Source of the DNA: Tillus elongatus
Lineage: Eukaryota; Arthropoda; Insecta; Coleoptera; Cleridae
Assembly: GCA_964006375.1 (NCBI GenBank)
Contig: OZ023267.1
Coordinates: 31,477,094-31,541,093, forward strand
Length of the DNA: 64,000 bases
Direction: 5' to 3'
Shown here: positions 45,334-59,989 of the stretch, piece by piece
Layout: each line of letters opens with the position of its first letter
How positions within the stretch are numbered: the first letter of the stretch is position 1
Made by a program: the position numbers and the translations under genes
Notes under the pieces: model-generated
What the model was told of the DNA's origin: nothing
The model's input: the letters and a program-made list of their open reading frames with translations, nothing else
Database searches by the model: none

Positions 45334-47214
45334 GGGTGGCGCATTGAAAACGAAACAGACCGATTTGCGTCCAGAAAAATGAGGGGGACATGTTTTGACA
45401 TAAAACTCAACTTTGTCACATCAACCTCTTAAGGGTGGCGATAACAATCCTTATATTTTAAATGGGGAGCATGGGTCGAGTGTTACATCATTTGAAAGCT
45501 CTTTCTTTTCTGAATTCAGCACACTAATTTTATTGAAAGTTTTATCAACTCGTTTAAAAATTATTCACAGTTGAAGATGCAAAAACGAATTTCACTCATT
45601 CCTATAAGAAATGTGCTGATAGTCAATATTTTGTTGGTTTGTAAAAAAAAATTGACCATCAGAACATTTCTTATCGAAATGGGAGAAATGCGGTATATTA
45701 TTTCAGTTTATCGGTCGGTTTGATACCTGATAGTACTACCGAAAATTAATTTCACAATGGTGTATTCTATAGAAGAGTTGAAATAATTACTCTTTTTTTC
45801 AAAAACGATGACTGTGCCAACCGTACCGCAAATTTGTTTAATGAACGACATCCGATGAGACATGTTAACAGAAAATACATTTTGGAGTTAGTTGCAAAGT
45901 TTCGACAAAATGGTTCAGCAGCCAACAAAAAAACGGGATCCTGAACGTGATTTTCCGGTTAGAAATGAGACTACTGAAATTGAAGTTTTAGGACAAATTG
46001 CTGCAGACCCAACGTTGAGCACGAGAAAATTGGCCACTGTTTCAAACATCAAAAGAAGAACTATTCAGCGAGTATTGAAGCATCATAAATTTCACCCGTA
46101 TAAAATTCATCTTGTACAACAACTGAATGAAGATGATTTTGATCGGCGGCTGGAGTTTTGTGAAGTTATGACTGCACGAATAGCTGATAACGGGAACTTT
46201 CTGTTCAATATCTGTTTTTCAGACGAGTGTACGTTTTTATTAAACTCTACAGTCAATCGTCATAATTGTCGTTGTTAGGAAGATGATAATCCAAGAAATT
46301 TTCACGAAGTCCACACTCAAACTCCACAGAAATTGAATGTCTGGACTGGCACTTTTGGAGACCGTTAAATCAGACCTTTTTTTAATGGCAATTTGAGTGG
46401 CGAAACGTATTTGGAGTGACTAGAAGATATCGTTTATCCTCTACAAATTGACATTGTTGAAAATGATGATCGCTATCAAGAAAATCAATTAGTGCTTCAA
46501 CAAGATGTAGCTCCTCCGCATTGTTCACAACGTGTTAAGGAGTTTTTGAACAGAGAGTTTCAAGAGCAATGGATGGGGCGTAGACGTGCTATTGAGTGGC
46601 CCCCTAGATCACCGGATTTAACTCCCTTAGACTTCTTTCTATGGGGCCATTTAAAGAGTAGGACTTTCGCAACAGAACCGGAGTCTCTGGAAGAATTACG
46701 ACGACGCATTGTTGGAGAACGCCGTCTAATAACTCCACAAATGCTCCAGAATGTCAAAGCTCGTTATGAACAAAATTTATACTTTTGTATATAAGCTGAT
46801 GGTCAACAATTGGAACACTTGCTTAACTGAATAAATATTTTTGAACGTTTGGTTTTTTTTTTAAATTTTTTTAAAAGAAAAATTGGCTAATTAGTGCATT
46901 TCTTATCACAATGAATAAAATGCGTTCTTGCAATTACAACTGTGATTAATTTTTAAACGAGTTAATAAAACTTCCAAAAAAATTAGTGTGCTGAATTTAG
47001 AAAAGAAAGAGCTTTCAAATGATGTAACACTCGTCCCATGTTCCCTATTTAAAATATAAGGGTTGTTATCACCACCCTTAAGGAGTTGATGTGTCAAAGT
47101 TGAGTTTTATGTAAAAACATGTCCCCCTGAATATTAAAATTGACGTGTTTAAGCGTTTCTTAAAAAAAAAAAATCTGGACCTTAATCGGTCTGTTTCGTT
47201 TTCAATGCGCCACC
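45334..47214 (+). mobile_element. Tc1/mariner-like transposon with about 270-bp terminal repeats
   Basis: The left end GGTGGCGCATTGAAAACGAA and the right end TTCGTTTTCAATGCGCCACC are exact inverses. The inverted similarity continues about 270 bp on each side (for instance CATTTGAAAGCTCTTTCTTT and its complement near 47,010). TA-rich sequence lies directly outside both ends, in line with TA target preference. The internal transposase is broken, so the copy could move only if supplied in trans. Confidence 0.9.
45757..46794 (+). pseudogene. DDE transposase of the Tc1/mariner-like element
   Basis: About 345 codons in the intact ancestor. Here it starts MVYSIEELK, with a stop directly after. A helix-turn-helix N-terminus follows (ERHPMRHVNRKYILELVAKF), then TLSTRKLATVSNIKRRTIQR and LKHHKFHPYKIHLVQQL. 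The catalytic blocks are FNICFSDECTFLLN (first Asp), LQQDVAPPHCSQRVKEF (second Asp) and EWPPRSPDLTPLDFFLWGHL (third acidic residue, about 46,615). Stops occur at about 45,784, 46,276 and 46,366, and a frameshift lies in the N-terminal part. The last 100 codons are open. The enzyme would bind the terminal repeats and catalyse cut-and-paste transposition. It is a closer match to the 58.2-59.2 kb and 13.6-14.6 kb remnants than to classical mariner, but subfamily naming needs a search. Confidence 0.85.

Positions 47215-47216
<2 letters not shown>

Positions 47217-47294
<78 letters not shown>
47217..47294. repeat. (TA)n microsatellite next to the transposon end
   Basis: About 39 TA units begin three bases after the right end of the transposon; a short TA run also precedes the left end. 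The transposon may have inserted into a repeat X (TA)n tract, because the repeat X tail (TAGTGAATTTTTCGTTATTC) follows. Confidence 0.9.
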
Positions 47295-47295
<1 letters not shown>

Positions 47296-47439
47296 CAGAT
47301 CTCTTCATTAGTGAATTTTTCGTTATTCGAAAAATTCGCTAACAAACATATTTGCTATTAAAAACATTTTTATAAAAATTCGGTTCCATAAAGCACTAGA
47401 TGCATCCAGACTTTTTATGTGTTAAGAATTAAATATTAA

Positions 47440-48010
47440 AAGAAGCAAAATAACATCCTAAGTATTTAAGTTAAAATAGTTCAGTTTTTTCGTCGCCAAT
47501 GCCTTCTACCAATCAAGTTGAATCCGTTAGAACGTAATACAGCTACATGTAGAAACTTTTTGCTAGGACTGCGCCGTCAACTTTAATCGAATTAAAAAGA
47601 ATCAGATCATATGGTCGACAGTTCTCTTTAGAACAAATGCTAATTATTTAATAGCTCTTGGACGTTTTTCACGCTAATCAAAATTCTATAGTGTAAATGA
47701 ATAGTGCAGGAAATTGCCTAAACTTTGATCCAATCATACCTAATGAAAAAGCAATTAACTCCTTGTAACAGCACCCTTAGCCAGAATTCTCATTAGTCTA
47801 TTTTATACAAGCAATTTGTCTACCGACTAACCATGCTATTTCTTTGCACAAAGCAAAATGGAAACGCCAACAAAAAAGTTTACAAACTGCCTGAGGGTTT
47901 CTCAACTGTTCCTGCTTTCAAAAACAATAATTTCTTTAGCGTGATAAATATTTTGCAGTAAATTCATAAGGATATCTCTGTTTATTGAAAATTTATCTTT
48001 CCTAATTCTA
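47440..48010. other. AT-rich DNA without a recognisable gene
   Basis: No supported feature. Confidence 0.4.
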
Positions 48011-48011
48011 G

Positions 48012-50806
48012 CGGCTGTGTACAGGGTGATTTTTTAAGGGTCTCACCCCTGTAATTTCTTTATTATCAGAGATATCACAAAAATTCCAACACCATCTGAC
48101 AAACTATCATGCGATGGGTAAAAATATTGCGACAGTTGCACATCGTCGTCATAGAAATCCATGGCCAACGTTGATTTTCCTAAATAGAACGATAGGCCTC
48201 AGACACATACAGTCGATGCAGAATCGAATTCTGCGTACAAAGATACCACGCTCGAATTTCCAAGTTGAGCTGTTTTGGAGACATGACGACACAAAATTTC
48301 AAAATATTTGTAAATTTTTAAGTGTCTCACTCCTGTAATTTCTTTATTATGAGAGACAACCAAAAAATTCCAACGCCATCTGACAAACTACCATGCGATG
48401 AGTTAAAATATTGCGACAGAAAAACAATTGCTCATCGCCTTCCTAGAAATCCATGGACAATGTTGATTTTCTTAAATAGAACGATAGGTCTAAGACACAT
48501 ACAGTCGATGCAGAATCGAAATCTGCGTACAACGATGCTACGCTCACATTTCTGAGTCAAGCTGTTTCGGAGATATGATGTAACGAATGTTTTGCAAAAC
48601 ACCCTATGTTGTATACGAAGTTAATTGATTTTGGTCAAACCTATAGTTTCAATTTTTTTTGCAGTAAATGATTAAATTTATCACGTTACAACATTTTTAG
48701 GAAAGTGTTTTGAATCACTGCTGCTTATCTTGAGGCTGCTTTCACATTTTAATTTCCCGGGATTGATAAGTGCAAGCGAAAAAAAAATGTATTATGTAGA
48801 CAATGAGATTTACAATAATCAATACTTATTCCAATATATTTACTTAATTCATAGTATTATAAATATAAACTATTTTGATGAAACACGGCACATTTTTTTC
48901 ACTATATAAGTTATACTGGTAACCAAATTTGATGCCTGCTTTCTTAAAAAAACACACATATTTGCTATTAAAAACATTTTTATGAAAATTCACTACCAAA
49001 GAGCACTTGCTGCGTGCAGACTTTTATACAACTAAAATATGACCAGAATAAACAGGTTCGGCAGAGCTCTGTAACGGAAGATAACGCCGTTCATGTGGCA
49101 CATAGAGCAAAATGCTTCAGAGATAATTTATTCACTGCGAACTGCTTTATAACCCAAAACTAATTTTTTGTCAGATTGCGGTTGTCTCGTTGGACACGGA
49201 ATCCTATAAAGGCGATGTGCAGTTGTTTTTCTGTCGCAATATTTTAACTCATCGCATGGTAGTTTGTCAGTTGGTCTTCGAATTTTTTTGATATTTTTGA
49301 TAATAAAGAAATTACAGGGGTGAGACAATTAAAAAAATCACACACGTTTTGAAATTTTGCGACGTCATGTCTCCGAAACGGCTTGACTCAGAAATGCGAC
49401 CGTGGCATCGTGTTACGCAGATTTCGATTCTGCATCGACTGCATGTGTCTGAGGCATATCATTACATTTAAGAAAATCAACGTTGGCCATGGATTTCTAT
49501 GAAGGCGATGTGCAATTGTTTTTCTGTCGCAATATTTTAACTCATCGCATGATAGTTTGTCAGATTGCGTTGGAATTTTTTGATATATTTGATAATAAAG
49601 AAATTACAGGGCTGAGGCACATAAAAACATCACCAACATTTTGAAATTTTGTGGCGTCATGTCTCCGAAACGGCTTGAGTCAGAAATGCGACCGTGGCAT
49701 CGTGGTACGCAGATTTCGATTCTGCATCGACTGTATGTGTCTGAGGCATATCATTCTATTTAAGAAAATCAACGTTGGCCATGGATTTCTATGAAGGCGA
49801 TGTGCAATTGTTTTTCTGTCGCAATATTTTAACTCATCGCATGGTAGTTTGTCAGAAGGCGTTGCAATTTTTTTGATATATCTGATAATAAAGAAATTAC
49901 AGGGGTAAGACACTTAAAAAAATCACCAACATTTTGAAATTTTGCAACGTCATGTCTCCGAAACGGCTTGACTCAGAAATGCGACCGTGGCATCGTGGTA
50001 CGCAGATTTCGATTCTCCATCGACTGTATTTGTCCGAGGCATATCATTCCATTTAAGAAAATCAACGTTGGCCATGTATTTCTATGAAGGTGATGTGCAA
50101 TTGTTTTTCTGTCGCAATATTTTAACTCATCGCATGATAGTTTGTCAGATGGCTTTGGAATTTTTTTGATATCTCTGATAAGAAAGAAATTACAGGGCTG
50201 AGGCACATAAAAAATCACCAACATTTTGAAGTTTTGTGGCGTCATGTCTCCGAAATGGCTTGACCCAGAAATGCGAGCGTGGCATCGCTGTACGCAGATT
50301 TGGATTCTGCATCGACTGTATGTGTCCGAGGTATATCGTTCCATTTAAGAAAATCAACGTTGGCCATGGATTTCTATGAAGGCGATGTGCAATTGTTTTT
50401 CTGTCGCAATATTTTAACTCATCGCATGGTAGTTTTTCAGATGGCTTTGGAAGTTTTTTTGATATCTCTGATAAAAAAGAAATTACAGGGGTAAGACAAT
50501 TTAAAAAATCACACACGTTTTAAAATTTTGTGACGTCATGTCTCCGAAACGGCTCGACTCACAAATGCGAGCGTGTGGCATCGTTGTACGGAGATTTTGA
50601 TTCTGCATCTACTGTATGTGTCTGAGGCCTATCGTTCCATTTAATAAAATCAACTTTGGCCATGGATTTCTATGAAGGCGATGTGCAATTGCTTTTCTGT
50701 CGCAATATTTTAACTCATCGCATGGTAGTTTGTCAGAAGGCGTTAGATATTTTTTGATAATAAAGAAATTCAGGGGTGAGACACTTAAAAAATCACCCTG
50801 TACATT
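48012..50806. mobile_element. Foldback element built from about 293-bp tandem units
   Basis: Outer ends TGTACAGGGTGATTTTTTAA (48,012) and the inverted TTAAAAAATCACCCTGTACA (to 50,805) bound the block. Inside, two forward units (48,025-48,610) face about five and a half reverse units (49,130-50,790). The TGGCCATGGATTTCTATGAA landmark recurs at 49,485, 49,777, 50,070, 50,362 and 50,658. A unique centre (48,610-49,125) includes a reversed repeat X fragment. The frames along the units are repeats, not genes. Confidence 0.85.
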
Positions 50807-51009
50807 ATGTATTTCATCTAGCATTAATACGTACTAAATTGAGTAATACGGTTTCACATTATATTCTATAGTTATATTAGCAGTACTTAACATTTTTTTA
50901 AATTATATTCACATAGTTATTTATAACCACCGATAGAAGCCGCATACCAACGACTAGTAACTTATACAGGGTGTTTCGTGAGAAAAGCGAAATATCTTAA
51001 GGGCTTATT

Positions 51010-51533
51010 TTGTATGTTGAATTAATCATAAACCGGAATCCAAATCAACCAATACATATAAACGTATGCGGTACACAGATAACCAAGGTCTCTAAGTTGA
51101 AATACTTGGGCAGTTGGATCGGCGAATATCTGAATCCTGATTTGAAAATCAGAGCTCGGATTGAAATGGCTAGGGCAAATTTCTTAAAAATGCGAAGCCT
51201 GTCAAGCGATAGGTCACTTGATATACAAATTAGATACAATTTTGTGAAGTGCTACATATATTCCACGCTTCTGTATGGAGTTGAGGCGTGGGCGCTAAAG
51301 GCTGGCAGTCTAAACAGACTCGAGGCATTCGAAATGTGGGTGTATCGACCAATGTTGCGAATTCCTTGGACTGATCACACCATAAATTTGGAGGTTTTGC
51401 ATCGTATGGGCAGAGAACGTGAACTCATCGAAATCATAAAAAAGCGAAAAACTGCATATTTCGGTCATGTAATGAGACACAAAGATATGAATTTCTATAC
51501 TCATGATAGAGGGTAAGATCGAAGGTAGACGTG
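51010..51533 (+). pseudogene. RTE/L1-type reverse transcriptase C-terminus, 5' part
   Basis: An open frame of 168 codons with VSKLKYLGSWIGEYLNPDLK, ARIEMARANFLKMRSLSSDR, CYIYSTLLYGVEAWALKAGS, RLEAFEMWVYRPMLRIPWTD and KKRKTAYFGHVMRHKDM. These are the conserved thumb and tail blocks of RTE-like endonuclease/RT proteins. The frame is cut at about 51,542 by the MULE and continues at 53,929. The catalytic RT core is missing (5' truncation). Confidence 0.85.
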
Positions 51534-51542
51534 GACCGGGAC

Positions 51543-53919
51543 GCATATACAGTAACAGCACCTGTGCTAGGCAAAGGTAGCGAGCCGAAGATAGAAACAG
51601 TAACAGCACCTACGCTAGGAGTAGTGCACAGTAATAGCATGTGTGCTAGAAGTTCTATTTATTATAACATATTTTTCTCCGATTGTCACTAAAGTTGTGT
51701 CCAATACAACACTAAAGCGGATTCACTGCCTTAATTTACTGACACCAACCGCTGCAGTAAATCAGTTACTTTTGTGCATTATTGAACTAAAAGCCATATT
51801 TTATTTTAAAATAAAAGAGATTCATTAATTTTAATACATACATTTTAATTAATAAAGTTACAAAGAGAAGTTCGAAATTCTGAAAACAACATAAAAGGCC
51901 AACATTTTAAATACAATGTAAACGGAAACAAGTGTGAGCTGTAATATTTAACTTAAACATTTATGATTATAATAAACATACATTGAAAAAAGGACGTGAT
52001 TGATCATATGAACCTATTATTTTCTAGATTTATTAGAGTCAAGACCCTTATGTCCATTAACGCATTTAGCAAGCGCATGAGGGTTTCTACTTTTCTTTGT
52101 TGAAAGTTCTTTGGTTGTTAGACCAGCCACGTGAGCCCTTCTTCTACCCATACTGGTCCTTCTTCTAGATACAGCAGTTGGTTGGACATATATTTTTAAA
52201 CCATATCGTAAACCAACTCTCTTTTTACCGCAATGCACTCCATTGCACTTAAAACAGGTATATAAGCCGCTAACAAGACTATTTTCAGTCTTGGCATACG
52301 TATTTTTATTCCTCAACAATTGTTTTACGGCTGGCCAAAATGTCCTAGGCTTTTCATCATTTTTTTTTTCGTAATATATCAAGATAGTGTTTCTTCCATT
52401 TTTCTTTTAGGTCATTTCTTTCTTGTGGTGATTGTACATTTTCAGGGCTTATATTTCCATCAAGTAAAATTTCATCCTTTGTATTTTATTATTATTTGAT
52501 TCAGTCGCCATGTCAATATATACTGTTTCTTCATTCATTCCACATTGCAGAGGTAAAAATAATTCAATTTCGGGCTCTTTGCCACTTGCTACTTTATATA
52601 ATTGACATTTAACATTTTCAGTTAAAGTATTCATGCTGCATTTCAAATTATATTTTATTAACACGGCAGCCTGATGCTTACAATGTTTTCCGTTGATGCC
52701 TACATAACAAAAGCATTTTCCTGAAAGCATATTTACTGTGTAATAGTATTATCAGTACTGCTGAGGACACTGTATTCAAAATTATTTATTTCATGAATAC
52801 TATTTTGGTCAACATCTTTATTAGATGTTAAGTATAGATTTAGAACACTTTTTGTATTTCGATTCATGATTAAATCTAATAGGCGCTGCATGTAATAACT
52901 TTCGAAATTCTTCATAATAAAATCCACCAATTGAGTTAAATTAAAGGCCTTTGTTCTATCTAGAGCTATGTCTTTCAGCAATCAAATAGTAATTTCGGTG
53001 TAATTATTTGTATTCGTACCTCTCAATAATATTTGATTTCTGTACAACATACACCACATCTCCTTTTTCTTCATCAAGTTCTCGACATATTTAAGAAATG
53101 GCGGATATTTGCAATTGTGTTCAAAAGCTTTAATAGCTTCACTAAATCCCTCATCATCAATGGCTATCAAAACATTTCGAAAGAGTTTATATGTGGATTG
53201 TTGGTATGCTTTGAGAGTACCATGGCTTCCTGTCTCAATCCATTTCCATGCGGCTTTGAGGACATGAAACGTACACAATAAAAAGTTAGAACTGGGCCAA
53301 TATTTACGTAACACATTGATTTCTGTTAAATCATCGTCCATTAGAATTGCACTAGGAGAAATTGCAACAGGAAGAATTTCAATAAGTTTTTGTAGGCTCT
53401 GATTTTAAGCTTGTTGATACTATACAACCAATTGGCAAACCTCCTGCAGGTGTTTGGATTATAAAAAAATAAATTTTGTGATTTTGACTGTCACAGTTAC
53501 CAGAAGAATCCACCAATAGTAACTCGTTCACTATAGGTTGCTTCAATGCTCTCTGCATTAGTGGAGTGCATAATGCAACTGCATAATTATTTTCATTCCT
53601 CGTGACGCCATACAAGACTTCGTCATTATTTTGGGCTACCTCTAAATTGGCCTCTTGGTACTGTACAAATGTTAGTAAAGAACTGAAGTCACAGTCTCAC
53701 AGATCAATATTTTCTGCCTCTTTCAGCGTGCTTATCGTTTCTTGTAGTTTCTTGTATGTTTACGGGCATTTCTGACATAAGCACGATCGGTACTGTACAA
53801 CTGCTACTGTACAACTGTTACTGTACTGTAATATCTAGCGCAGGTGCTGTTACTAATATGGAGATCGGCATGACGAATTTAAACGAATTATCTAGCACAG
53901 GTACTGTTACTGTATATGC
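51543..53919 (-). mobile_element. MULE (Mutator-like) transposon, 2.38 kb
   Basis: It is flanked by 9-bp duplications GACCGGGAC (51,534-51,542 and 53,920-53,928), the hallmark length for MULEs. The ends GCATATACAGTAACAG and CTGTTACTGTATATGC are inverted. Each terminal region contains extra tandem copies of a CAGTAACAGCACCTGTGCTAG-like motif. It carries a minus-strand SWIM-containing transposase remnant and is inserted in an RTE-like retrotransposon. Confidence 0.93.
52017..53680 (-). pseudogene. MULE transposase with SWIM zinc finger, frameshifted
   Basis: Minus strand, from N to C: LYGVTRNENNYAVALCTPLM; IVNELLLVDSSGNCDSQNHK (first catalytic Asp); FIIQTPAGGLPIGCIVSTS; after a one-base shift near 53,385, AILMDDDLTEINVLRKYWPS (second Asp); FLLCTFHVLKAAWKW, the CxFH box typical of MULEs; a helical linker; CFCYVGINGKHCKHQ, a SWIM zinc finger (CxC...CxH, about 52,700); and a basic tail VQPTAVSRRRTSMGRRRA. 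Stops or shifts also occur at about 52,982, 52,733 and 52,449. The MULE transposase family inserts with 9-bp duplications, as seen here. The copy is inactive. Confidence 0.88.
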
Positions 53920-53928
53920 GACCGGGAC

Positions 53929-54075
53929 GCAGGCAGTGCTCCTGGCTTAAGGACATACGAGATTGGACAGGATTGGGTTCAAACACTTTGCTGAAAAGGG
54001 CACAAGGCAGAGAAGAATTCGCCAAAATTGTTGCCAAACTTCGATAGGAGAAGGCAGTCGAAGAAGAAGAATAAA
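53929..54075 (+). pseudogene. RTE-type ORF, 3' part after the MULE
   Basis: Continues the retrotransposon frame broken at 51,542: SWLKDIRDWTGLG, then EEFAKIVANFDRRRQ. The two parts together show the standard ORF end of the family. Confidence 0.8.
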
Positions 54076-54109
54076 TAATCAAAAAATCTATTATAAAAAT
54101 GTGTCCAGA

Positions 54110-55050
54110 AATATGTCTTTACAGAGTTACAGGGTGGTAAAAAAATTATAAAAAATCCGTTTTTCTTAAGTATGTTGAAAATGATTCAGTGACACATCTT
54201 TGTATGTAAGGTTTGATAATACCAGAAACTCAATGTAATATCCTTAAACACGCTGTATACATTTTGTACATCTCTCAAGTCAAAATTTTGCAATTTGAGT
54301 TACTAGGTGTTTCGTCATAGATCTAATTATTACGTAGAGTTTTATTTAACCATTCGAGATACAGCCTCAGCGACTTTTTGTGGCCTGGCCATATTTTGCT
54401 CCAGGCAAAATAGTGCTGCAAATTGAATCATAACTTCCATATAGCTGTGATAATTTACTCTCCTCAGAAAGACATTCTCATAAGATGAAATTAGGGTCCA
54501 TGACTTGACCACGATGAAAATATTCGTGTTCGCGTACCCATAACCTTCTTAAACGATATATGAAATCGAATACAAGGTAACCCTCAGATAGCGAAGGGAA
54601 AATTCTGGAGCAACTCTGTTTAGCGATATGAAACAATAGATACATTTTCTAAGAGAACAATTAACTAAAAATTAAATATAAAGGATATCCTAAAGGATGT
54701 TTTTGAAATAATAATAACAATAATAATAATAATAGCTTATTTGGTAAAATAATAATAGTAGTAACAATAATGTGCAAACTGCAAATGAACAATTACATCG
54801 CTGAAGCCAAAAGACTCATGTGCGAGTATACATAGGAAAAACTTACACAAAAAACAAATTGCACATTAGTATACATAGAATTTTCATACCTTAAACTAAA
54901 AATTACACACAAAAAAAACAAAATACACATAAATATACATCGCATTTCTATGCATATAACTACTTGAATAAACATCTATATAAAAATATTAAATCCATCA
55001 CAGTCCACAGCAACAGTAAGACTACAATCAATATTCCGACACCCTTATAC
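54110..55050. other. AT-rich DNA with an (AAT)n run, no gene
   Basis: A short AATAATAACAATAATAATAA microsatellite lies at about 54,706-54,735. An ACAGGGTGGTAAAAAAATTA block at 54,129 resembles DNA-transposon ends, but no partner was found. Confidence 0.4.
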
Positions 55051-55079
55051 ACGCTCTAGTCCGTCACAATGCTCAAGAA

Positions 55080-58060
<2,981 letters not shown>

Positions 58061-58189
58061 ACCGACTGTATCTGACAGTCTCTGATCCATTATATCAAAA
58101 TGGCCGACAGATTACAACAAATTATTTCCATTTCCTTGTAAACATAGTCCAATTCTACGACTAAAGTTACCACGCACCATTGCAAAATG

Positions 58190-59160
58190 TTTTTGACGTT
58201 CTTTACTTCCTCAGCAGCTAAAAAATATTTGACGAAGCATTTGCACACTATCAATAGGGTTTGAAAAAACTATTTTAGACGACTCCATAAAAAGTAAACC
58301 ATGGGTGTGAGATCATGTGATCGTACAGGCCATTTGAGGGGTGCATCATTCCCTGCACCTATTCATCTACACGATTTTTTTTAATTTTAAACTATTTATT
58401 AAAATAACAGTTAATGTAGTATAATCAGGAGCTCCGTCGTGCGCGTACCACATGTTTTTACGCATGGCTACTGGCACCTCTTCAAGCCATATTTAGAATT
58501 TGTCATTTAAAAATATCATATATTCCGCTGTACCCAGACGTCGACGAAGAATAAACGGACCAACCTCCTATAATCCCTGCCTAAACACCAAAACAAAAAT
58601 TATGCTGAACTCTGGATTTACAAACTTGGTAGGAGTTTTGATCATACCATGAATGAATATTGTGATGGTTTAGCAAACCATGTTTTTAAAATGATGCTTC
58701 GTCAACAAGCTAAATATTGGATAAAATATATACATTTTCTCTTGAAATATTTATACACCATTCACAAAAATTTATCCTGTTATGTAAATGTGTAGCAGTT
58801 GTTGATGGTAGGGGTATAAAAGATTATCATGTGCAATCTGCTATTGTGGTATGAGGAACATTGTACTCTGCCGGCAATTTCCTTGTACTCGTTTTAGGAT
58901 TGTGATCGTAATTGAAAGGACAACTTATCCAAGATCTACGTTGCGAATTAGACGTATTCATTCAGTGCCTTCAAGACGAGGTTAAATTTGTTCATTTTCT
59001 CTACGTCGTGTTTCTATTGCCGCAAAAGTTTTTCTACTGGTAACGCGCCTTTAGGATATTTGGCATAATAAAGTCTTAAGGCTGCAGCACAATTTTAACA
59101 TTTAAAAAAACCTTGCAGCATATCAACATATTCGTCATTAGTGTAATTTGGTATATTATT
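58190..59160 (-). pseudogene. Tc1/mariner-like DDE transposase remnant
   Basis: On the minus strand, from N to C: NYTNDEYVDMLQGFFKC, then CAAALRLYYAKYPKGALPVE (N-terminal DNA-binding start), many stops, a central GGWSVYSSSTSGYSGIYDIF-like stretch, and the catalytic end WPVRSHDLTPMVYFLWSRLK (about 58,300-58,335). The order fits the DDE transposases at 13.6 and 45.8 kb. It is heavily decayed, and no terminal repeats were located. Confidence 0.7.
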
Positions 59161-59319
59161 CAATTCCAAACCTCTTTAATATCAAATTAAAATGCGAATA
59201 AAATCAACTAACACTTCATAATTTTTTACACAGACTTTAATATTTACTGATTGTTATCAAATGACATGTATCTACTATTATTAAAACGCCATGAGCACTG
59301 ATAAATACAATTTGTAGAA

Positions 59320-59480
59320 CCCAATTCATCACAATATGGTTTCTTCATCTGATGAATGTTTAGCTAACAATGCTAGCGTCATCAGAGGATGAATAGACTT
59401 TTTCAATCATCATTCTGATGACGCTAACATTGTTAGTGAAACGATTTTTGGGTCAAAAAACTGTAATGTGATGAACTTGA
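59320..59480. mobile_element. Foldback unit with two opposed hammerhead-like motifs, second locus
   Basis: The plus strand has CTGATGA at 59,415-59,421, stem II CGCTAACATTGTTAGT and GAAAC at 59,438. The minus strand has CTGATGA (59,379-59,385) and stem II GCTAGC ATT GTTAGC, but TAAAC in place of GAAAC. The outer arms carry AACCCAATTCATCACAAT and a mirrored ATGTGATGAACTTGATT. It resembles 42,565-42,785. Confidence 0.6.
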
Positions 59481-59684
59481 TTCTTTAAATTGTACTTGTT
59501 AGGTTTTTTTTGTGCAAAAGAACTAAAAGGTTTTTTTTTTGTCAGGAAATAAAAGGCACGAAAATTTTCGATCACATTTAGAAACATAATTTTAAAATAA
59601 GAATACCCTATGAAGAAACTGATTTTTTTAAGAAAAAGGCCGTTTGGGACGTTAATATTCCTGGAAGTGCAAAGCCGAAATACT

Positions 59685-59795
59685 TGGAGAAACCCAATCA
59701 TCACAACATATCTTTTAAAGACCTAACGATCGCTTCGCTAACAACGTTAGCTTCATCGGAGGATGAAAACATTCAAAACTAATTTTTGCTACACC
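59685..59795 (-). mobile_element. Single hammerhead-like terminal repeat
   Basis: On the minus strand: CATCCTCCGATGA (core with one T-to-C change), stem II GCTAAC GTT GTTAGC (six perfect pairs), GAAGC, CGATCGTTAGG, then an AAGATATGTTGTGATGATTG arm shared with the other two units. It lies downstream (minus sense) of the Penelope remnant, where a terminal repeat would be expected. Confidence 0.6.
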
Positions 59796-59989
59796 TGTAT
59801 TTATATACATTCTTAGGTAGAAAGAACGAAACCGAAAGTAAGATTTCTAGTCGAGGGCGCATCTTTCGTATATTGTGTCTCTATTGAACGGACGGGGTTA
59901 TCGCACTTACTTTATTCCTCTACCTGACAGATTTATGAGTGTCTATCTATTTCAAAAGGATAGAGAAAATAATAGGCTTGAAGTAAGAT

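Noticed and set aside
48114..50824. Family of similar 60-120-codon frames (DKLPCDELKYCDRKTIAHR...)
   Set aside because: All come from the 293-bp tandem units. Frames break between units and show no start conservation, so they are non-coding repeats.
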